A DNA stretch of 64,000 nucleotides from Sphingobacterium sp. PCS056 (GCF_023273895.1 NZ_CP096883.1:186001-250000), one strand, 5' to 3'. Positions 32,606-42,649 are shown, counted from the first letter of the stretch. Notes: a model not told the origin generated them from the sequence alone. Numbers and translations are program-made.

Positions 32606-35251
32606 TTGAAGTCGTTAACACACATTTTAACCATATTCCTTATTCTTTCGCTAAGTGTTTTTTCAGCATTTTCGCAAGATAAAATTTCCGTAAAGACAAC
32701 GTCAAAGAATCTAAAAGATTCTGTTTCGGTCATAGGAACCCCTGACTCCATTCGTGTGAAACGAGACTCCTCCCTAATAAACAAAGACAGTACCAAAAAT
32801 AAAGGCGGATTACAGGCGGAAGTTAGTATTATCGCTCGTGACTCGCAGCGTACTGAAGTTGATAAAAACATAAGTCACTTGTACAAAGGGGCTAAGGTTA
32901 AATACCAAGATTTTGAACTGTCAGCAGATTATATCCGATTAGATCGAAATAAAAAGCAAATATTTGCTTCGGGCGTGATCGACCATAACGGCAAATATGT
33001 GGGTCGTCCTATTGTGATGACGGGATCCGAGAGCCCTAAGACAGTAGATTCTCTGTTATACGATTATGAAAAACAAGAGGGTAATACTTATGGAATCATG
33101 ACCGATGTGGAAGGAGGATTCATTCAAGCAAAAGTAGTACGTAAAAACTTATACGATGAAATGTCGTTGTACCATGGTCTTTACAGCACCTGTAATCTAC
33201 CTGAGCCCCATACACATTTTGGGATCTTCCTGAGCAAAGGAATCGTGACTAAGAATCAGATCATCGCTGGACCTTCTTACCTCGTATTGCAGAATATACC
33301 GCTAAAATTTATCGGTTTTCCATTTGCCTTTTTCCCTAAACCCGATAAAAGATCTTCCGGATTTTTATTCCCATCTTTTGGTGAAGATTACACCCGTGGT
33401 TTTGCGATGCGTGATATTGGTTGGTACTTAGCTTTCAACGATTACTGGGACAGTGAAGTACGAGGAAGTTTATATTCTAAGGGATCTTGGGAAGCATCCA
33501 TCAATACGCGATATACTGTAAATTATAAATATAATGGTGGATTCAATATCCGCTATGCTTCAACAAAAGCCGGAGTAGAGGGAACGGATAATTATGGTAC
33601 AAACAAAGATTTTAATGTCACGTGGAACCATACGCAACGCCAAGAAGCAAATCCAGGAACATCTTTCTCTGCTAATGTCAATTTTGGAACAGGATCTTAT
33701 TTTAGAAATACGGGTGCAAACGGTACCAATACCTATAATGATATCACTAAAAACAACATGTCTTCTTCCATCAGTTATGGTAAAGTATTTGCCGATGGAA
33801 AAGTCAATTTCACGTCCAGTCTGAGTCACCGCCAAGATATGAGTACGGGTAATGTTTACTTGCAATTGCCTAATTTTAGTTTAAACGTATCTTCTTTCAA
33901 TCCTTTTGATTCAAAAGACCGTGTAGATGAGCAAAAATGGTATCAGCGCATCAATGTTGGTTATAGTTTGCAAGGAACCAATACGTTGAATACAGGTGAT
34001 TCAACCTTATTTACAAAACAGACTTTAAAAAAATTCACGAACGGTTTTCAACATAATATTCCGATCAGTCTATCATTAAATGCATTCAAGTATTTTCAAT
34101 TTAACACAAGTGTAAATTATACTGAAAGATGGTATCTGCAAAGTACTCGTCAACGTATGGAAAATACAAAAGAGGGGTATATTGCGGTCCTTGATACAGT
34201 CCAAGGTTTCAGAAGAGCATACGATTATTCTGTATCTACTGGATTATCGACCAAAATCTATGGTATGTACCCCAAAATAGGTAAAATACAAGCCATTAGA
34301 CATGTCATCACGCCATCGGTCAATATTAACTATAGACCGGATTTCTCAGACGCGATGTATGGATTTTACAAGAATTATGTCGATCAGTATGGAATGATTA
34401 ATCGTTATTCCATTTTTGATAAGAATGTTTATGGCAGCCCATCTGCTGGGAAATCCATGGGAATTGGTTTCTCCGTGGATAATAATATTGAGGCAAAAAT
34501 AAAGAGCAAGTCTGATACAACGGACGGCGGATTTAAAAAAGTTCCTTTACTCCAGGGATTATCCATAAGTGGGAATTATAATTTTGTCGCCGATTCGATG
34601 AAATTATCACCGCTTAACTTTTCTGGTAGAACAGCACTATTCGGCGAAAAGATAAATGTCAATTTCAATGGTACGTTAGATCCATATGCCATCGATCAAG
34701 CTGGCCAACGCTATAATAAATATGTCATAAATGAGGGTAAGCTTGCTCGTTTGACTAACTTCGGTTTATCTTTTGATTATAGTCTCAACCCTAAAGCTGC
34801 CAAAAACAGAAATAATAATATTGATTCTTTGCGTAGTCAGATCGGTAGTAACATGACACCAGAGCAGGCACAGGCACTGTCGCGTATCAGTGCTGATCCA
34901 AATGCATTTGTCAATTTTAGTATTCCGTGGAATTTAGCTGGATCATTTAGTTTCCAATATTCTAAACCAGGTCAAGTTTCAACTATTACTAGTACGGTCA
35001 ATATACATGGGGATGTCAGCCTAACACCTAAGTGGAAGGTTACTTTTAATTCAGGTTTTGATTTGAAAGCAAAGGAAATCACCTTAACACAATTCAATAT
35101 TTACAGGGATCTTCACTGTTGGGATATCGCGATTGGATGGACACCATTTGGAAGATATCAAAGTTACAATTTTACGATCAGGGCCAAATCTTCCATCCTA
35201 CAAGATTTGAAACTTTCGAAAAGAAATAGTTCAGGAGGCAGTTATTATTAA
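32606..35251 (+). CDS. lptD: LPS-assembly protein LptD (Bacteroidota type)
   Basis: 881 residues when started at TTG 32606 (giving MKSLTHILTIFLILSLSVFSAFSQD, a typical signal peptide); TTG 32594 is the alternative, and no ATG fits. After a variable linker comes an OstA-like periplasmic domain (about 75-210, VKYQDFELSADYIRLDRNKKQIFASGVIDHNGKYVGRPIVM), then a large beta-barrel with strands ending in Y/F (GFLFPSFGEDYTRGFAMRDIGWYLAFNDYWDSEVRGSLYSKGSWEAS). The C-terminus carries the final strand motif DIAIGWTPFGRYQSYNFTIRAKSSILQDLK. It inserts LPS into the outer leaflet. Confidence 0.92.
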   Translation: MKSLTHILTIFLILSLSVFSAFSQDKISVKTTSKNLKDSVSVIGTPDSIRVKRDSSLINKDSTKNKGGLQAEVSIIARDSQRTEVDKNISHLYKGAKVKYQDFELSADYIRLDRNKKQIFASGVIDHNGKYVGRPIVMTGSESPKTVDSLLYDYEKQEGNTYGIMTDVEGGFIQAKVVRKNLYDEMSLYHGLYSTCNLPEPHTHFGIFLSKGIVTKNQIIAGPSYLVLQNIPLKFIGFPFAFFPKPDKRSSGFLFPSFGEDYTRGFAMRDIGWYLAFNDYWDSEVRGSLYSKGSWEASINTRYTVNYKYNGGFNIRYASTKAGVEGTDNYGTNKDFNVTWNHTQRQEANPGTSFSANVNFGTGSYFRNTGANGTNTYNDITKNNMSSSISYGKVFADGKVNFTSSLSHRQDMSTGNVYLQLPNFSLNVSSFNPFDSKDRVDEQKWYQRINVGYSLQGTNTLNTGDSTLFTKQTLKKFTNGFQHNIPISLSLNAFKYFQFNTSVNYTERWYLQSTRQRMENTKEGYIAVLDTVQGFRRAYDYSVSTGLSTKIYGMYPKIGKIQAIRHVITPSVNINYRPDFSDAMYGFYKNYVDQYGMINRYSIFDKNVYGSPSAGKSMGIGFSVDNNIEAKIKSKSDTTDGGFKKVPLLQGLSISGNYNFVADSMKLSPLNFSGRTALFGEKINVNFNGTLDPYAIDQAGQRYNKYVINEGKLARLTNFGLSFDYSLNPKAAKNRNNNIDSLRSQIGSNMTPEQAQALSRISADPNAFVNFSIPWNLAGSFSFQYSKPGQVSTITSTVNIHGDVSLTPKWKVTFNSGFDLKAKEITLTQFNIYRDLHCWDIAIGWTPFGRYQSYNFTIRAKSSILQDLKLSKRNSSGGSYY

Positions 35252-35265
35252 TAACTGCTTTTTTT
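35238..35265 (+). terminator. Intrinsic terminator of lptD
   Basis: A 9-bp stem GCAGTTATT / AATAACTGC with a 3-nt loop overlaps the lptD stop codon and is followed by seven T. Confidence 0.75.
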
Positions 35266-35350
35266 TCTTTATTTTATTACATCAAACAAAGCTTCGAAAA
35301 AAAATCGTAGCTTTTGCTATTTAACATAGATACGGATTTATTAGATATCC

Positions 35351-36613
35351 ATGAAAGCACAAATCATAACTATAGGAGATGAAATCTTAATTGGTCAAAT
35401 TGTCGATACCAATTCAGCTTGGATAGCGACTCAACTCCATGCCAACAACATAAGTGTTTCACAAATTCTTTCGATATCGGATCAAGAGGACGCCATCTTA
35501 AATGCGTTATCCGATAGTCAAAATCAAGTAGACCTCGTGCTTATAACAGGTGGACTCGGACCAACTAGAGATGACATAACGAAACAAACTGCAGCAAAAT
35601 ATTTTAATACACAATTGCGACGTGATCAAACTGTGCTCCAGCATGTAACTCAATTTTTTGAATCGCGAGGCAGACCCATGTTGGAGATAAACAGGCAACA
35701 GGCAGATGTTTTGGAGGGATGCACACTTTTATTTAATCAGTATGGTACAGCGCCAGGAATGCTCATAAAAAAGGAAGACACGACCTTTGTCTTTATGCCG
35801 GGTGTTCCTTTTGAAATGAAGCATTTAATGAATACCCAAATATTACCGCGACTTACTCAACAAGAAAATAGCACCTATCTTTCGCAGGAAAACATAATTG
35901 TTGGTGGAATCGGTGAGTCCTACCTTGCAGAGAAAATTGCCGATATAGAATCGGAGCTTCCCGATTCTATAAAATTGGCTTACTTGCCAACATTGACATT
36001 TGTGAGACTTCGTCTTTCGGGCAAAGGATCGGATCAAGAAGCAATAACAGCCAGTACCAAATATTATGCTGAACAGCTCATCCACAGACTTGGAGAGCAT
36101 GTTATTGCGAACTATGATACGACTATAGAGGAATTTCTAATCCAAAAATTCATTGAACACAAATTAACATTGACAACTACTGAAAGTTGCACAGGGGGCA
36201 GCTTGGCAGCTATGATCACGGCTATTGCCGGTTGTAGCGCGATGTATGTGGGCGGTACTATACCTTATTCGAACAAATTAAAACAACAGCTCTTGGGTGT
36301 TAGGGAAGAAACGTTGCTTCAATACGGTGCTGTGAGTGAACAGACTGTAATAGAAATGGCAGAAGGTGCCAAAAAGAAATTTGAAACCCATTATGCCATA
36401 TCTACAAGTGGTATTGCTGGTCCAGGTGGTGGTACCATAGACAAACCTGTAGGTACCGTATGGGTAGCTGTGGCAGGTGAAAGGGAAACCATAACGAAGA
36501 AGTTTCAATTTCAAAATGACAGAACAATTAATATTGAACGAACACGACAATTGGCACTTTTCATGCTTTGGCAACTTTTAGTCAAAGAACATCAGATAGG
36601 CATGAGTTTGTAA
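35351..36613 (+). CDS. cinA: CinA family protein (nicotinamide-nucleotide amidohydrolase)
   Basis: 420 residues, usual length. N-terminal MoCF/COG1058 domain (about 1-170; AQIITIGDEILIGQIVDTNSAWIA, LITGGLGPTRDDITK, LPNRxG-like APGMLI), and C-terminal PncC domain (about 255-415; LTLTTTESCTGGSLAAMITAIAGCSAMYVGGTIPYSN, STSGIAGPGGGTIDKPVGTVWVAV). The C-domain deamidates NMN to nicotinate mononucleotide in NAD salvage; the N-domain can act as ADP-ribose pyrophosphatase. Start ATG 35351 matches the family. Confidence 0.95.
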   Translation: MKAQIITIGDEILIGQIVDTNSAWIATQLHANNISVSQILSISDQEDAILNALSDSQNQVDLVLITGGLGPTRDDITKQTAAKYFNTQLRRDQTVLQHVTQFFESRGRPMLEINRQQADVLEGCTLLFNQYGTAPGMLIKKEDTTFVFMPGVPFEMKHLMNTQILPRLTQQENSTYLSQENIIVGGIGESYLAEKIADIESELPDSIKLAYLPTLTFVRLRLSGKGSDQEAITASTKYYAEQLIHRLGEHVIANYDTTIEEFLIQKFIEHKLTLTTTESCTGGSLAAMITAIAGCSAMYVGGTIPYSNKLKQQLLGVREETLLQYGAVSEQTVIEMAEGAKKKFETHYAISTSGIAGPGGGTIDKPVGTVWVAVAGERETITKKFQFQNDRTINIERTRQLALFMLWQLLVKEHQIGMSL

Positions 36614-36646
36614 AATATTATTCCGCAAAAATTGATTTATCAAAAA

Positions 36647-36671
36647 TTATATTTTACTTTGTAAAATATAA
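36647..36671. promoter_or_regulatory. 11-bp palindrome upstream of the E2 gene
   Basis: Arms 36647-36657 and 36661-36671 (TTATATTTTAC / GTAAAATATAA) are perfect inverse complements around TTT. A partial copy, TTTGTAAAATATT, occurs at 36608-36620. The site lies 50 bp before the E2 ATG, where a promoter is expected. It could be an operator or a chance AT-rich palindrome. Confidence 0.4.
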
Positions 36672-36720
36672 ACCTTAAAATAACTAACTTAGTATTTAAA
36701 AGGATTGCAGTTGAATTATT

Positions 36721-38106
36721 ATGGCATTATATAAATTATTACTTCCTAAAATGGGGGAAAGTGTATCTGAAGCTACTGTAACGAAATGGTTGAAACAACC
36801 AGGTGATACCATTAGCGAAGATGAAGCAGTTGTAGAAATCGCAACCGACAAAGTCGATTCTGATGTGCCTTCTCCGGTAAAAGGAATATTAAAAGAACAA
36901 CTTTTTTCAATCGATCAAGTTGCACAGGTGGGTGATATAATCGCTATTATTGAGATCGAAGGTGAACAGAATGTAGAGGAGACTATCCCGTCAAATGCGG
37001 AACAAGCTTCGGAAACCATTGTTAATCAGATCGAGGTTACGCCAACAACCATACAGATCGAGGATAAAAATGTAGAAATACCTGGTTTAAATCAGATTCA
37101 ACCTACAGTAGATCATCACCAATCTAGCATTCACAGTGGAATTAGATTTTATTCACCATTGGTCAAAAATATAGCATCCCATGAAGGTTTAAGCCAGCAG
37201 GAGTTAGATCAAGTGACGGGTAGTGGGTCGGATGGTCGTGTAACAAAAGAAGATATTTTAAAGTATGTAGCAAGTAAAAAACAACAACCTGCTTCTACTC
37301 AAACCAATACTGCTCCAACAGCAGCAACTACTCTTGTCGATAAAAAAGAGCAATATGCTACTGCACCTGTTGAGACAGCTCATACGATCAATTCCGGCGG
37401 AGACGAAATCATCGAGATGGATCGCATGCGCAAACTGATTGCGGATCATATGGTCAAAAGTGTGCAGACTTCGCCACATGTATGTTCATTTGTCGAAGCT
37501 GATGTAACCAATTTGGTTAACTGGCGCAATAGGGCAAAGGAAATCTATAAAAAGAGAGATGGTGAAAATATTACCTTCACTCCTATTTTTATTGAGGCCA
37601 TTGCTAAAGCTTTGAAGGATTTTCCAATGGTCAATGTTTCCGTTGATGGAAACCATATCATCAAAAAGAAGAATATCAATATCGGAATGGCAGCAGCGCT
37701 GCCTAATGGAAATCTAATCGTTCCTGTGATTAAAAATGCCGATCAATTAAGTTTAGTGGGGCTTAGCAAATCGGTCAATGATCTGGCTAATCGTTCACGC
37801 GCTAATAAATTAAAACCAGATGATACGCAAGGAGGTACGTTTACCTTTACTAATATCGGTGCTTTTGGCAATATTATGGGTACTCCTATCATCAATCAGC
37901 CTCAAGCTGCGATCTTAGCTGTAGGGACGATTAAAAAGAAACCTGCAGTTATCGAAACTGAACATGGTGACCTCATTGGTATCAGACAAATGATGTACCT
38001 GTCGCTATCGTATGATCATCGGGTTATTGATGGTGCATTGGGCGGTACATTTTTGAAAAGAGTCGCTGACTATTTAGAAAATTGGGATATCAATCGCGAA
38101 ATATAA
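36721..38106 (+). CDS. 2-oxoacid dehydrogenase E2 (dihydrolipoyl acyltransferase)
   Basis: 461 residues. Lipoyl domain 1-80 with the lipoylated lysine K44 in EIATDKVDSDVPSP; linker rich in Thr/Gln; peripheral-subunit-binding domain about 142-183 (FYSPLVKNIASHEGLSQQELDQVTGSGSDGRVTKEDIL); catalytic domain from ~225 with HRVIDG at the end (His433, Asp437). The ATDKVDSDVPSP lipoyl motif is more like branched-chain (BCKDH) E2 than pyruvate E2, but the substrate is not settled. E1 and E3 genes are not adjacent here. Confidence 0.93.
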   Translation: MALYKLLLPKMGESVSEATVTKWLKQPGDTISEDEAVVEIATDKVDSDVPSPVKGILKEQLFSIDQVAQVGDIIAIIEIEGEQNVEETIPSNAEQASETIVNQIEVTPTTIQIEDKNVEIPGLNQIQPTVDHHQSSIHSGIRFYSPLVKNIASHEGLSQQELDQVTGSGSDGRVTKEDILKYVASKKQQPASTQTNTAPTAATTLVDKKEQYATAPVETAHTINSGGDEIIEMDRMRKLIADHMVKSVQTSPHVCSFVEADVTNLVNWRNRAKEIYKKRDGENITFTPIFIEAIAKALKDFPMVNVSVDGNHIIKKKNINIGMAAALPNGNLIVPVIKNADQLSLVGLSKSVNDLANRSRANKLKPDDTQGGTFTFTNIGAFGNIMGTPIINQPQAAILAVGTIKKKPAVIETEHGDLIGIRQMMYLSLSYDHRVIDGALGGTFLKRVADYLENWDINREI

Positions 38107-38128
38107 CCACAACAATACGGAATAAATA

Positions 38129-38165
38129 AAATCCTTCTCTATACATGCAGAGAAGGATTTTTTTA
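38129..38165. terminator. Bidirectional terminator, E2 / MATE
   Basis: A 12-bp perfect stem AAATCCTTCTCT / AGAGAAGGATTT (38129-38140 and 38149-38160) with an 8-nt loop is followed by TTTT and preceded by AAATAA, between convergent genes. Confidence 0.85.
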
Positions 38166-38184
38166 TGTCTAAAATAAGCTTTTG

Positions 38185-39540
38185 TTAAGAATTCAAATGT
38201 TTTTGAATTACAATACGGTAACGCCAATATAGCAATATGGAAGAAGTCAGTAAGCCCATGGTCAAACCATACCAGATCCCCTCGACTCCCATTCCTAAAT
38301 GTACGCCCATAAAATAGCCACTTGGTAACCCAATAATCCAGTACGCAATAAACGTGATTAAGGTCGGAATATTGACATCTCCCATACCCCTCAATACGCC
38401 CAAACCGACCACCTGAGTTCCATCAAATAGTTGAAATAATCCGGCTATGATTAATAGGTGTGAAGCAATGGTGACTACTGCCATATCCTTTGTAAAGATA
38501 AAAGGCAGATAATTATTAAAGATGGCAAAAATAGATGCTGTCAAGGTCATAAAGATCAAAACCAGTTGATAAGACGAAACTGCGAAACGCTGTAGTCGAA
38601 AGAAATTTTTGTTACCAAAGCTATTTCCTGTCTTAATTGTTGCTGCAGCAGCAATTCCACTTGCCATCATATAGGTCATCGCAGCCAGCTGAATAGCAAC
38701 TTGATGTGAAGCTTGCTCTATGGCACCAATTGTACCAGCGATGAGTGAAGCGCCGGCAAATGCGCCAATTTCAAACACATATTGCATCGCCACAGGTGCC
38801 CCAATTTTCAATATTTTTCGAACACGGATAAGATCTACTGCCCAAAGTTTAAATTTACTGATGTAAGGTTGAAAATAAGAAGATTTCATGACGTAAAATA
38901 GCATCACTACCATCATCATGACACGATCGATCAACGTACTGTACCCTACTCCACTAACCCCCATAGGTTTGATACCAAACATACCTTTAACAAAAATGAC
39001 CGCTAAAATAATATTAAGTACATTTCCCCAGATGGTGATGTTCATGGCTTGCTTAGTAAATCCTAATCCTTCTGCAAATTGCTTGAAGGCGCTAAAAATC
39101 ATCAGAGGTAAAATCGATAAACTTAATATCAGCAAGTAAGGTTTTGCCTCTTTCACAACTGCAGGATCTTGGTCCAAGTGATCAATAGCCAACATCGACC
39201 CAAAATAAACAAGGCAAAACAACAGTACTCCCGCTATGGCATTGATCCAAATACTATTGGATAATAATTTGGCACATTCTTCTTTATTGCCACGTCCGTT
39301 TTCTTGTGCGATTAATGGTGTGATCCCATATGCAATCCCTAGTCCGATCACCATGACGATCATAAAAACAGCATTGACCAATGATACCGCAGCCAAGGGT
39401 ATAGTACCGGCAAAGTGCCCTACAATAACACTATCAGCCATGTGCACCATGGTATGACCTAATTGAGAAATCACTACTGGACCAGCCAATATAAAAGTGC
39501 TCCAATAATAAGGCTTGTAAGATTTTAATCGCTTCAACAT
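38185..39540 (-). CDS. MATE family efflux transporter
   Basis: 451 residues, 12 membrane helices in two pseudo-symmetric halves. Family hallmarks are the N-terminal LAGPVVISQLGHTMVHMADSVIVGHFAGTIPLAAVSLVNAVFMIVMVIGLGIAYGITPLIAQENGRGNKEECAKLL and GVLRGMGDVNIPTLITFIAYWIIGLPSGYFMG in the C-half. MATE proteins export cationic drugs or metabolites in exchange for H+ or Na+. Monocistronic. The substrate cannot be told from sequence. Confidence 0.94.
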   Translation of the reverse strand: MLKRLKSYKPYYWSTFILAGPVVISQLGHTMVHMADSVIVGHFAGTIPLAAVSLVNAVFMIVMVIGLGIAYGITPLIAQENGRGNKEECAKLLSNSIWINAIAGVLLFCLVYFGSMLAIDHLDQDPAVVKEAKPYLLILSLSILPLMIFSAFKQFAEGLGFTKQAMNITIWGNVLNIILAVIFVKGMFGIKPMGVSGVGYSTLIDRVMMMVVMLFYVMKSSYFQPYISKFKLWAVDLIRVRKILKIGAPVAMQYVFEIGAFAGASLIAGTIGAIEQASHQVAIQLAAMTYMMASGIAAAATIKTGNSFGNKNFFRLQRFAVSSYQLVLIFMTLTASIFAIFNNYLPFIFTKDMAVVTIASHLLIIAGLFQLFDGTQVVGLGVLRGMGDVNIPTLITFIAYWIIGLPSGYFMGVHLGMGVEGIWYGLTMGLLTSSILLYWRYRIVIQKHLNS

Positions 39541-39747
39541 ATTTCCCGCTACTAAATTTGAAAAGATTTCAAAAGTACGAGAATTTTCCCACTCCTACAT
39601 TTCTTATCTATCAATAAATGATAATGAAATTGTCAAATTAACACACTAAATTTTTACAATTGAATTGTTAATATTTCCTTAAACACTGTTTCATTTTTAA
39701 AATATTGCTGTAACTTAGCATTTATAATTTATTAAAACGATAGTATA

Positions 39748-40305
39748 ATGTACAGTCAAATATTTGCATTTCTTAACATAGGGACATCAGAAATGATGTT
39801 AATTTTGGTCATCGCTCTTTTATTATTTGGTGGTAAAAAACTTCCTGAATTAGCAAGGGGCCTAGGTCGTGGAATTAGAGAATTTAAAGATGCTTCAGAG
39901 GGTATCAAGAGAGAGATTTCTGATCAAATTAATAATTTCGAAAAAGATATTGATTTAAAAGTTGAAGAAAATCCATTAGCAGAAGTTCAAGCTGCGGAAC
40001 AAAAGGTAAAAGATGATGCAGAAGCTGAAAAGACGGATGAATCGGAGAAAAAGACTCCTCAATTTACAGCTCCTGAAGGCACTATGCAATACAGCCGCCA
40101 ACCTGATTATGGCGAAGAACCGAATCATTTTCAATATGGCTACAACGATCATTTTGCAGAAAATGCACAGACCGCTGTAACAGAGGAAAATCCAACTACC
40201 CCTGTTGAAAATCCAGTAACACCTGTTGAACATCCAACTGCATCTATCGGAAAAACAACAACAGATCCTCTTAAAAATACAGAAGAACCTTCGAAAGAAG
40301 CATAA
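39748..40305 (+). CDS. tatA: TatA-family twin-arginine translocase subunit with long tail
   Basis: 185 residues, about twice the usual TatA length. The N-terminal core is classical: a membrane helix (about 10-28, EMMLILVIALLLFGGKKLPELA) and the amphipathic helix ELARGLGRGIREFKDASEGI. After ~55 comes an acidic, low-complexity tail rich in Glu/Pro/Thr with a short repeat (TTPVENPVTPVEHPTAS). TatA forms the pore for folded proteins with twin-arginine signals. No tatC is nearby. The tail is probably disordered and cytoplasmic. Confidence 0.92.
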   Translation: MYSQIFAFLNIGTSEMMLILVIALLLFGGKKLPELARGLGRGIREFKDASEGIKREISDQINNFEKDIDLKVEENPLAEVQAAEQKVKDDAEAEKTDESEKKTPQFTAPEGTMQYSRQPDYGEEPNHFQYGYNDHFAENAQTAVTEENPTTPVENPVTPVEHPTASIGKTTTDPLKNTEEPSKEA

Positions 40306-40342
40306 GTTTAAGCATTTTATTTTCAATAAGATATTGTCAAAT

Positions 40343-40377
40343 AAAGCTGTTGGATTATTTCCAGCAGCTTTCTATTT
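40343..40377 (+). terminator. Terminator of tatA
   Basis: An 11-bp stem AAAGCTGTTGG / CCAGCAGCTTT (40343-40353 and 40361-40371, one G-T pair) with a 7-nt loop is followed by TCTATTTT. Confidence 0.65.
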
Positions 40378-40401
40378 TAATAAATATTACATTCTCTATT
40401 T

Positions 40402-42648
40402 ATGACACACGAAATTATAGTTTCGAAGGAATTAGCAATTAGCGAAAAACAAGTAAAAACAACGATTGATTTACTAGATGAAGGCGCTACGGTTCCTTTC
40501 ATATCTCGTTATAGAAAAGAGATGACAGGTAGTCTGGATGAAGTGCAAATAACCACCATCCGTGATCGCATCCAACAACTACGTGACTTAGACAAAAGAA
40601 GGGAAGCGGTCTTAAAATCCATCTCAGATCAGGGAAAATTAACGCCAGAACTAGAACTCAAAATCAAGAGTGTCGAGACGATGGCCAACTTGGAAGATAT
40701 TTATCTTCCTTACAAACCTAAGCGTAAAACACGCGCAAGTATGGCTAGGGAAAAGGGGCTTCAACCACTGGCTGACCTCCTCCTCGCTCAAGACCGCACT
40801 GATTTCACAGCTTTAGCAACATCACTAATTGATGAAGATAAAGGGGTAAACTCGGTAGATGAAGCGTTATCGGGTGCACGTGATATTATTGCAGAAACCA
40901 TTGCGGAAAATGCGGAGGTAAGAGATAAAGCACGTAAAATATTTTTAGAAAAAGGTCAGTTTGTATCTAGAGTCGTACCTGGAAAAGAAGAAGCTGCATT
41001 GAAATATAAGGATTACTACGAATGGTCCGAATCGTTAAAAAATGCTCCTTCTCACCGTGTACTAGCCATGCGCCGCGGTGAAAAAGAAGAATTGCTTTAT
41101 TTAGATATAGAAGTGACAGAAGAAGAGGTCATCCCAGTCATCGAACAAATCTATGTCAAAGCAAATAATGAAGCCTCTGCTCAGGTCCGTTTGGCATTGG
41201 TGGATAGTTTTAAGCGTTTATTAAAACCATCAATGGAAACTGAAATCAGAGTTTTGACACGTCAGAAAGCTGATGAAGAAGCGATCAAGGTATTTGCAGA
41301 TAATGTACGTCAGTTATTATTGGCTGCTCCACTGGGACAAAAAAGAATTTTAGCGATCGATCCGGGATTTAGAACAGGTTGTAAAACGGTGGTGCTGGAT
41401 CAACAAGGAGCATTATTAGAAAACACGGCCATATTCCCTCACAGTGGTGCTGGAGGTCTTGCGGAAGCAACGCGTACGATTCCGTACCTAGTGAAAAAAT
41501 ACGATATCGAAGCGATTGCAATTGGCAATGGAACAGCTGGAAGAGAAACCGAAGAATTTATTCGTAAACTCAACCTGGATCAGGTGACTATCGTCATGGT
41601 CAATGAAAGCGGTGCATCCATATACTCGGCTTCAGAAACAGCCCGAGAAGAATTTCCAGATCAAGATATCACTGTCCGCGGTGCTGTCTCCATCGGTAGA
41701 CGATTGATGGATCCATTAGCAGAACTTGTGAAAATAGATCCCAAATCGATTGGTGTTGGCCAGTATCAACATGATGTCGATCAAAATAAATTACAGAGCT
41801 CCCTAAATGATACTGTCATGAGTTGTGTCAACAATGTTGGTGTTGAATTAAATACCGCATCGAAACAAATTCTAGCTTTTGTATCTGGATTAGGGCCTGC
41901 CTTAGCACAATCGATCATCAATTATAGAAAAGAAAATGGTCCATTCAAGTCACGTCGTGAATTGAAGAAAGTACCACGTCTAGGAGATAAAGCTTTTGAA
42001 CAGGCGGCAGGATTTTTGCGCATCCGTAATGCTGAAAATCCATTAGATGCCTCAGCGGTACATCCAGAACGTTATAAATTGGTTGAACAAATGGCTAAGG
42101 ATCTTTCAACAAGTGTACATGACCTGTTAAAAGATGCTGAATTAAGAAAAACGATACCATTAAAAAACTACATCTCTGATGAAGTTGGTCTCCCGACTTT
42201 GAATGATATAATGGCCGAATTAGCAAAACCAGGATTAGATCCACGTGAAAAATTTGAAGCTTTCTCCTTTACAGATGGTGTAAATACGGTTTCTGATCTA
42301 CGTGTAGGAATGAAATTGCCCGGTATTATTACCAATATCACTAATTTTGGTGCTTTCGTTGATATTGGTGTGCATCAAGATGGGCTTGTCCATTTAAGTC
42401 AGCTCTCCAATCGTTATATAACTGATCCGCACGAGGTGGTTAAAGTGCAGCAACATGTAGAGGTGACGGTAACGGAAATTGATGAAAAGAGAAATCGCAT
42501 CGGACTATCTATGAAAACTAGCGAAGTATCTTCGTCTCCAAAACCAAAAAGAGAACAGAAGACTTTTAACCAAAAAGATCGAAAGGAAAAAGAACCTGAA
42601 ACAGATATGGCTTCTAAACTTGCCGCTTTAGCGAGCAGATTTAAATAA
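40402..42648 (+). CDS. tex: Tex-family transcription accessory/RNA-binding protein
   Basis: 748 residues. Tex N-terminal helical domain (1-185), YqgF-like RNase H fold (about 310-440; RILAIDPGFRTGCKTVVLDQQGALL, AIAIGNGTAGRETEEFIRKL), helix-hairpin-helix segment (about 485-560), and an S1 RNA-binding domain (about 630-700, GMKLPGIITNITNFGAFVDIGVHQDGLVHLSQLSNRYITDPHEVVKVQQHVEVTV) plus a basic C-terminal tail. Tex is a cytosolic nucleic-acid-binding protein linked to transcription. Start ATG 40402. Confidence 0.96.
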   Translation: MTHEIIVSKELAISEKQVKTTIDLLDEGATVPFISRYRKEMTGSLDEVQITTIRDRIQQLRDLDKRREAVLKSISDQGKLTPELELKIKSVETMANLEDIYLPYKPKRKTRASMAREKGLQPLADLLLAQDRTDFTALATSLIDEDKGVNSVDEALSGARDIIAETIAENAEVRDKARKIFLEKGQFVSRVVPGKEEAALKYKDYYEWSESLKNAPSHRVLAMRRGEKEELLYLDIEVTEEEVIPVIEQIYVKANNEASAQVRLALVDSFKRLLKPSMETEIRVLTRQKADEEAIKVFADNVRQLLLAAPLGQKRILAIDPGFRTGCKTVVLDQQGALLENTAIFPHSGAGGLAEATRTIPYLVKKYDIEAIAIGNGTAGRETEEFIRKLNLDQVTIVMVNESGASIYSASETAREEFPDQDITVRGAVSIGRRLMDPLAELVKIDPKSIGVGQYQHDVDQNKLQSSLNDTVMSCVNNVGVELNTASKQILAFVSGLGPALAQSIINYRKENGPFKSRRELKKVPRLGDKAFEQAAGFLRIRNAENPLDASAVHPERYKLVEQMAKDLSTSVHDLLKDAELRKTIPLKNYISDEVGLPTLNDIMAELAKPGLDPREKFEAFSFTDGVNTVSDLRVGMKLPGIITNITNFGAFVDIGVHQDGLVHLSQLSNRYITDPHEVVKVQQHVEVTVTEIDEKRNRIGLSMKTSEVSSSPKPKREQKTFNQKDRKEKEPETDMASKLAALASRFK

Positions 42649-42649
42649 T

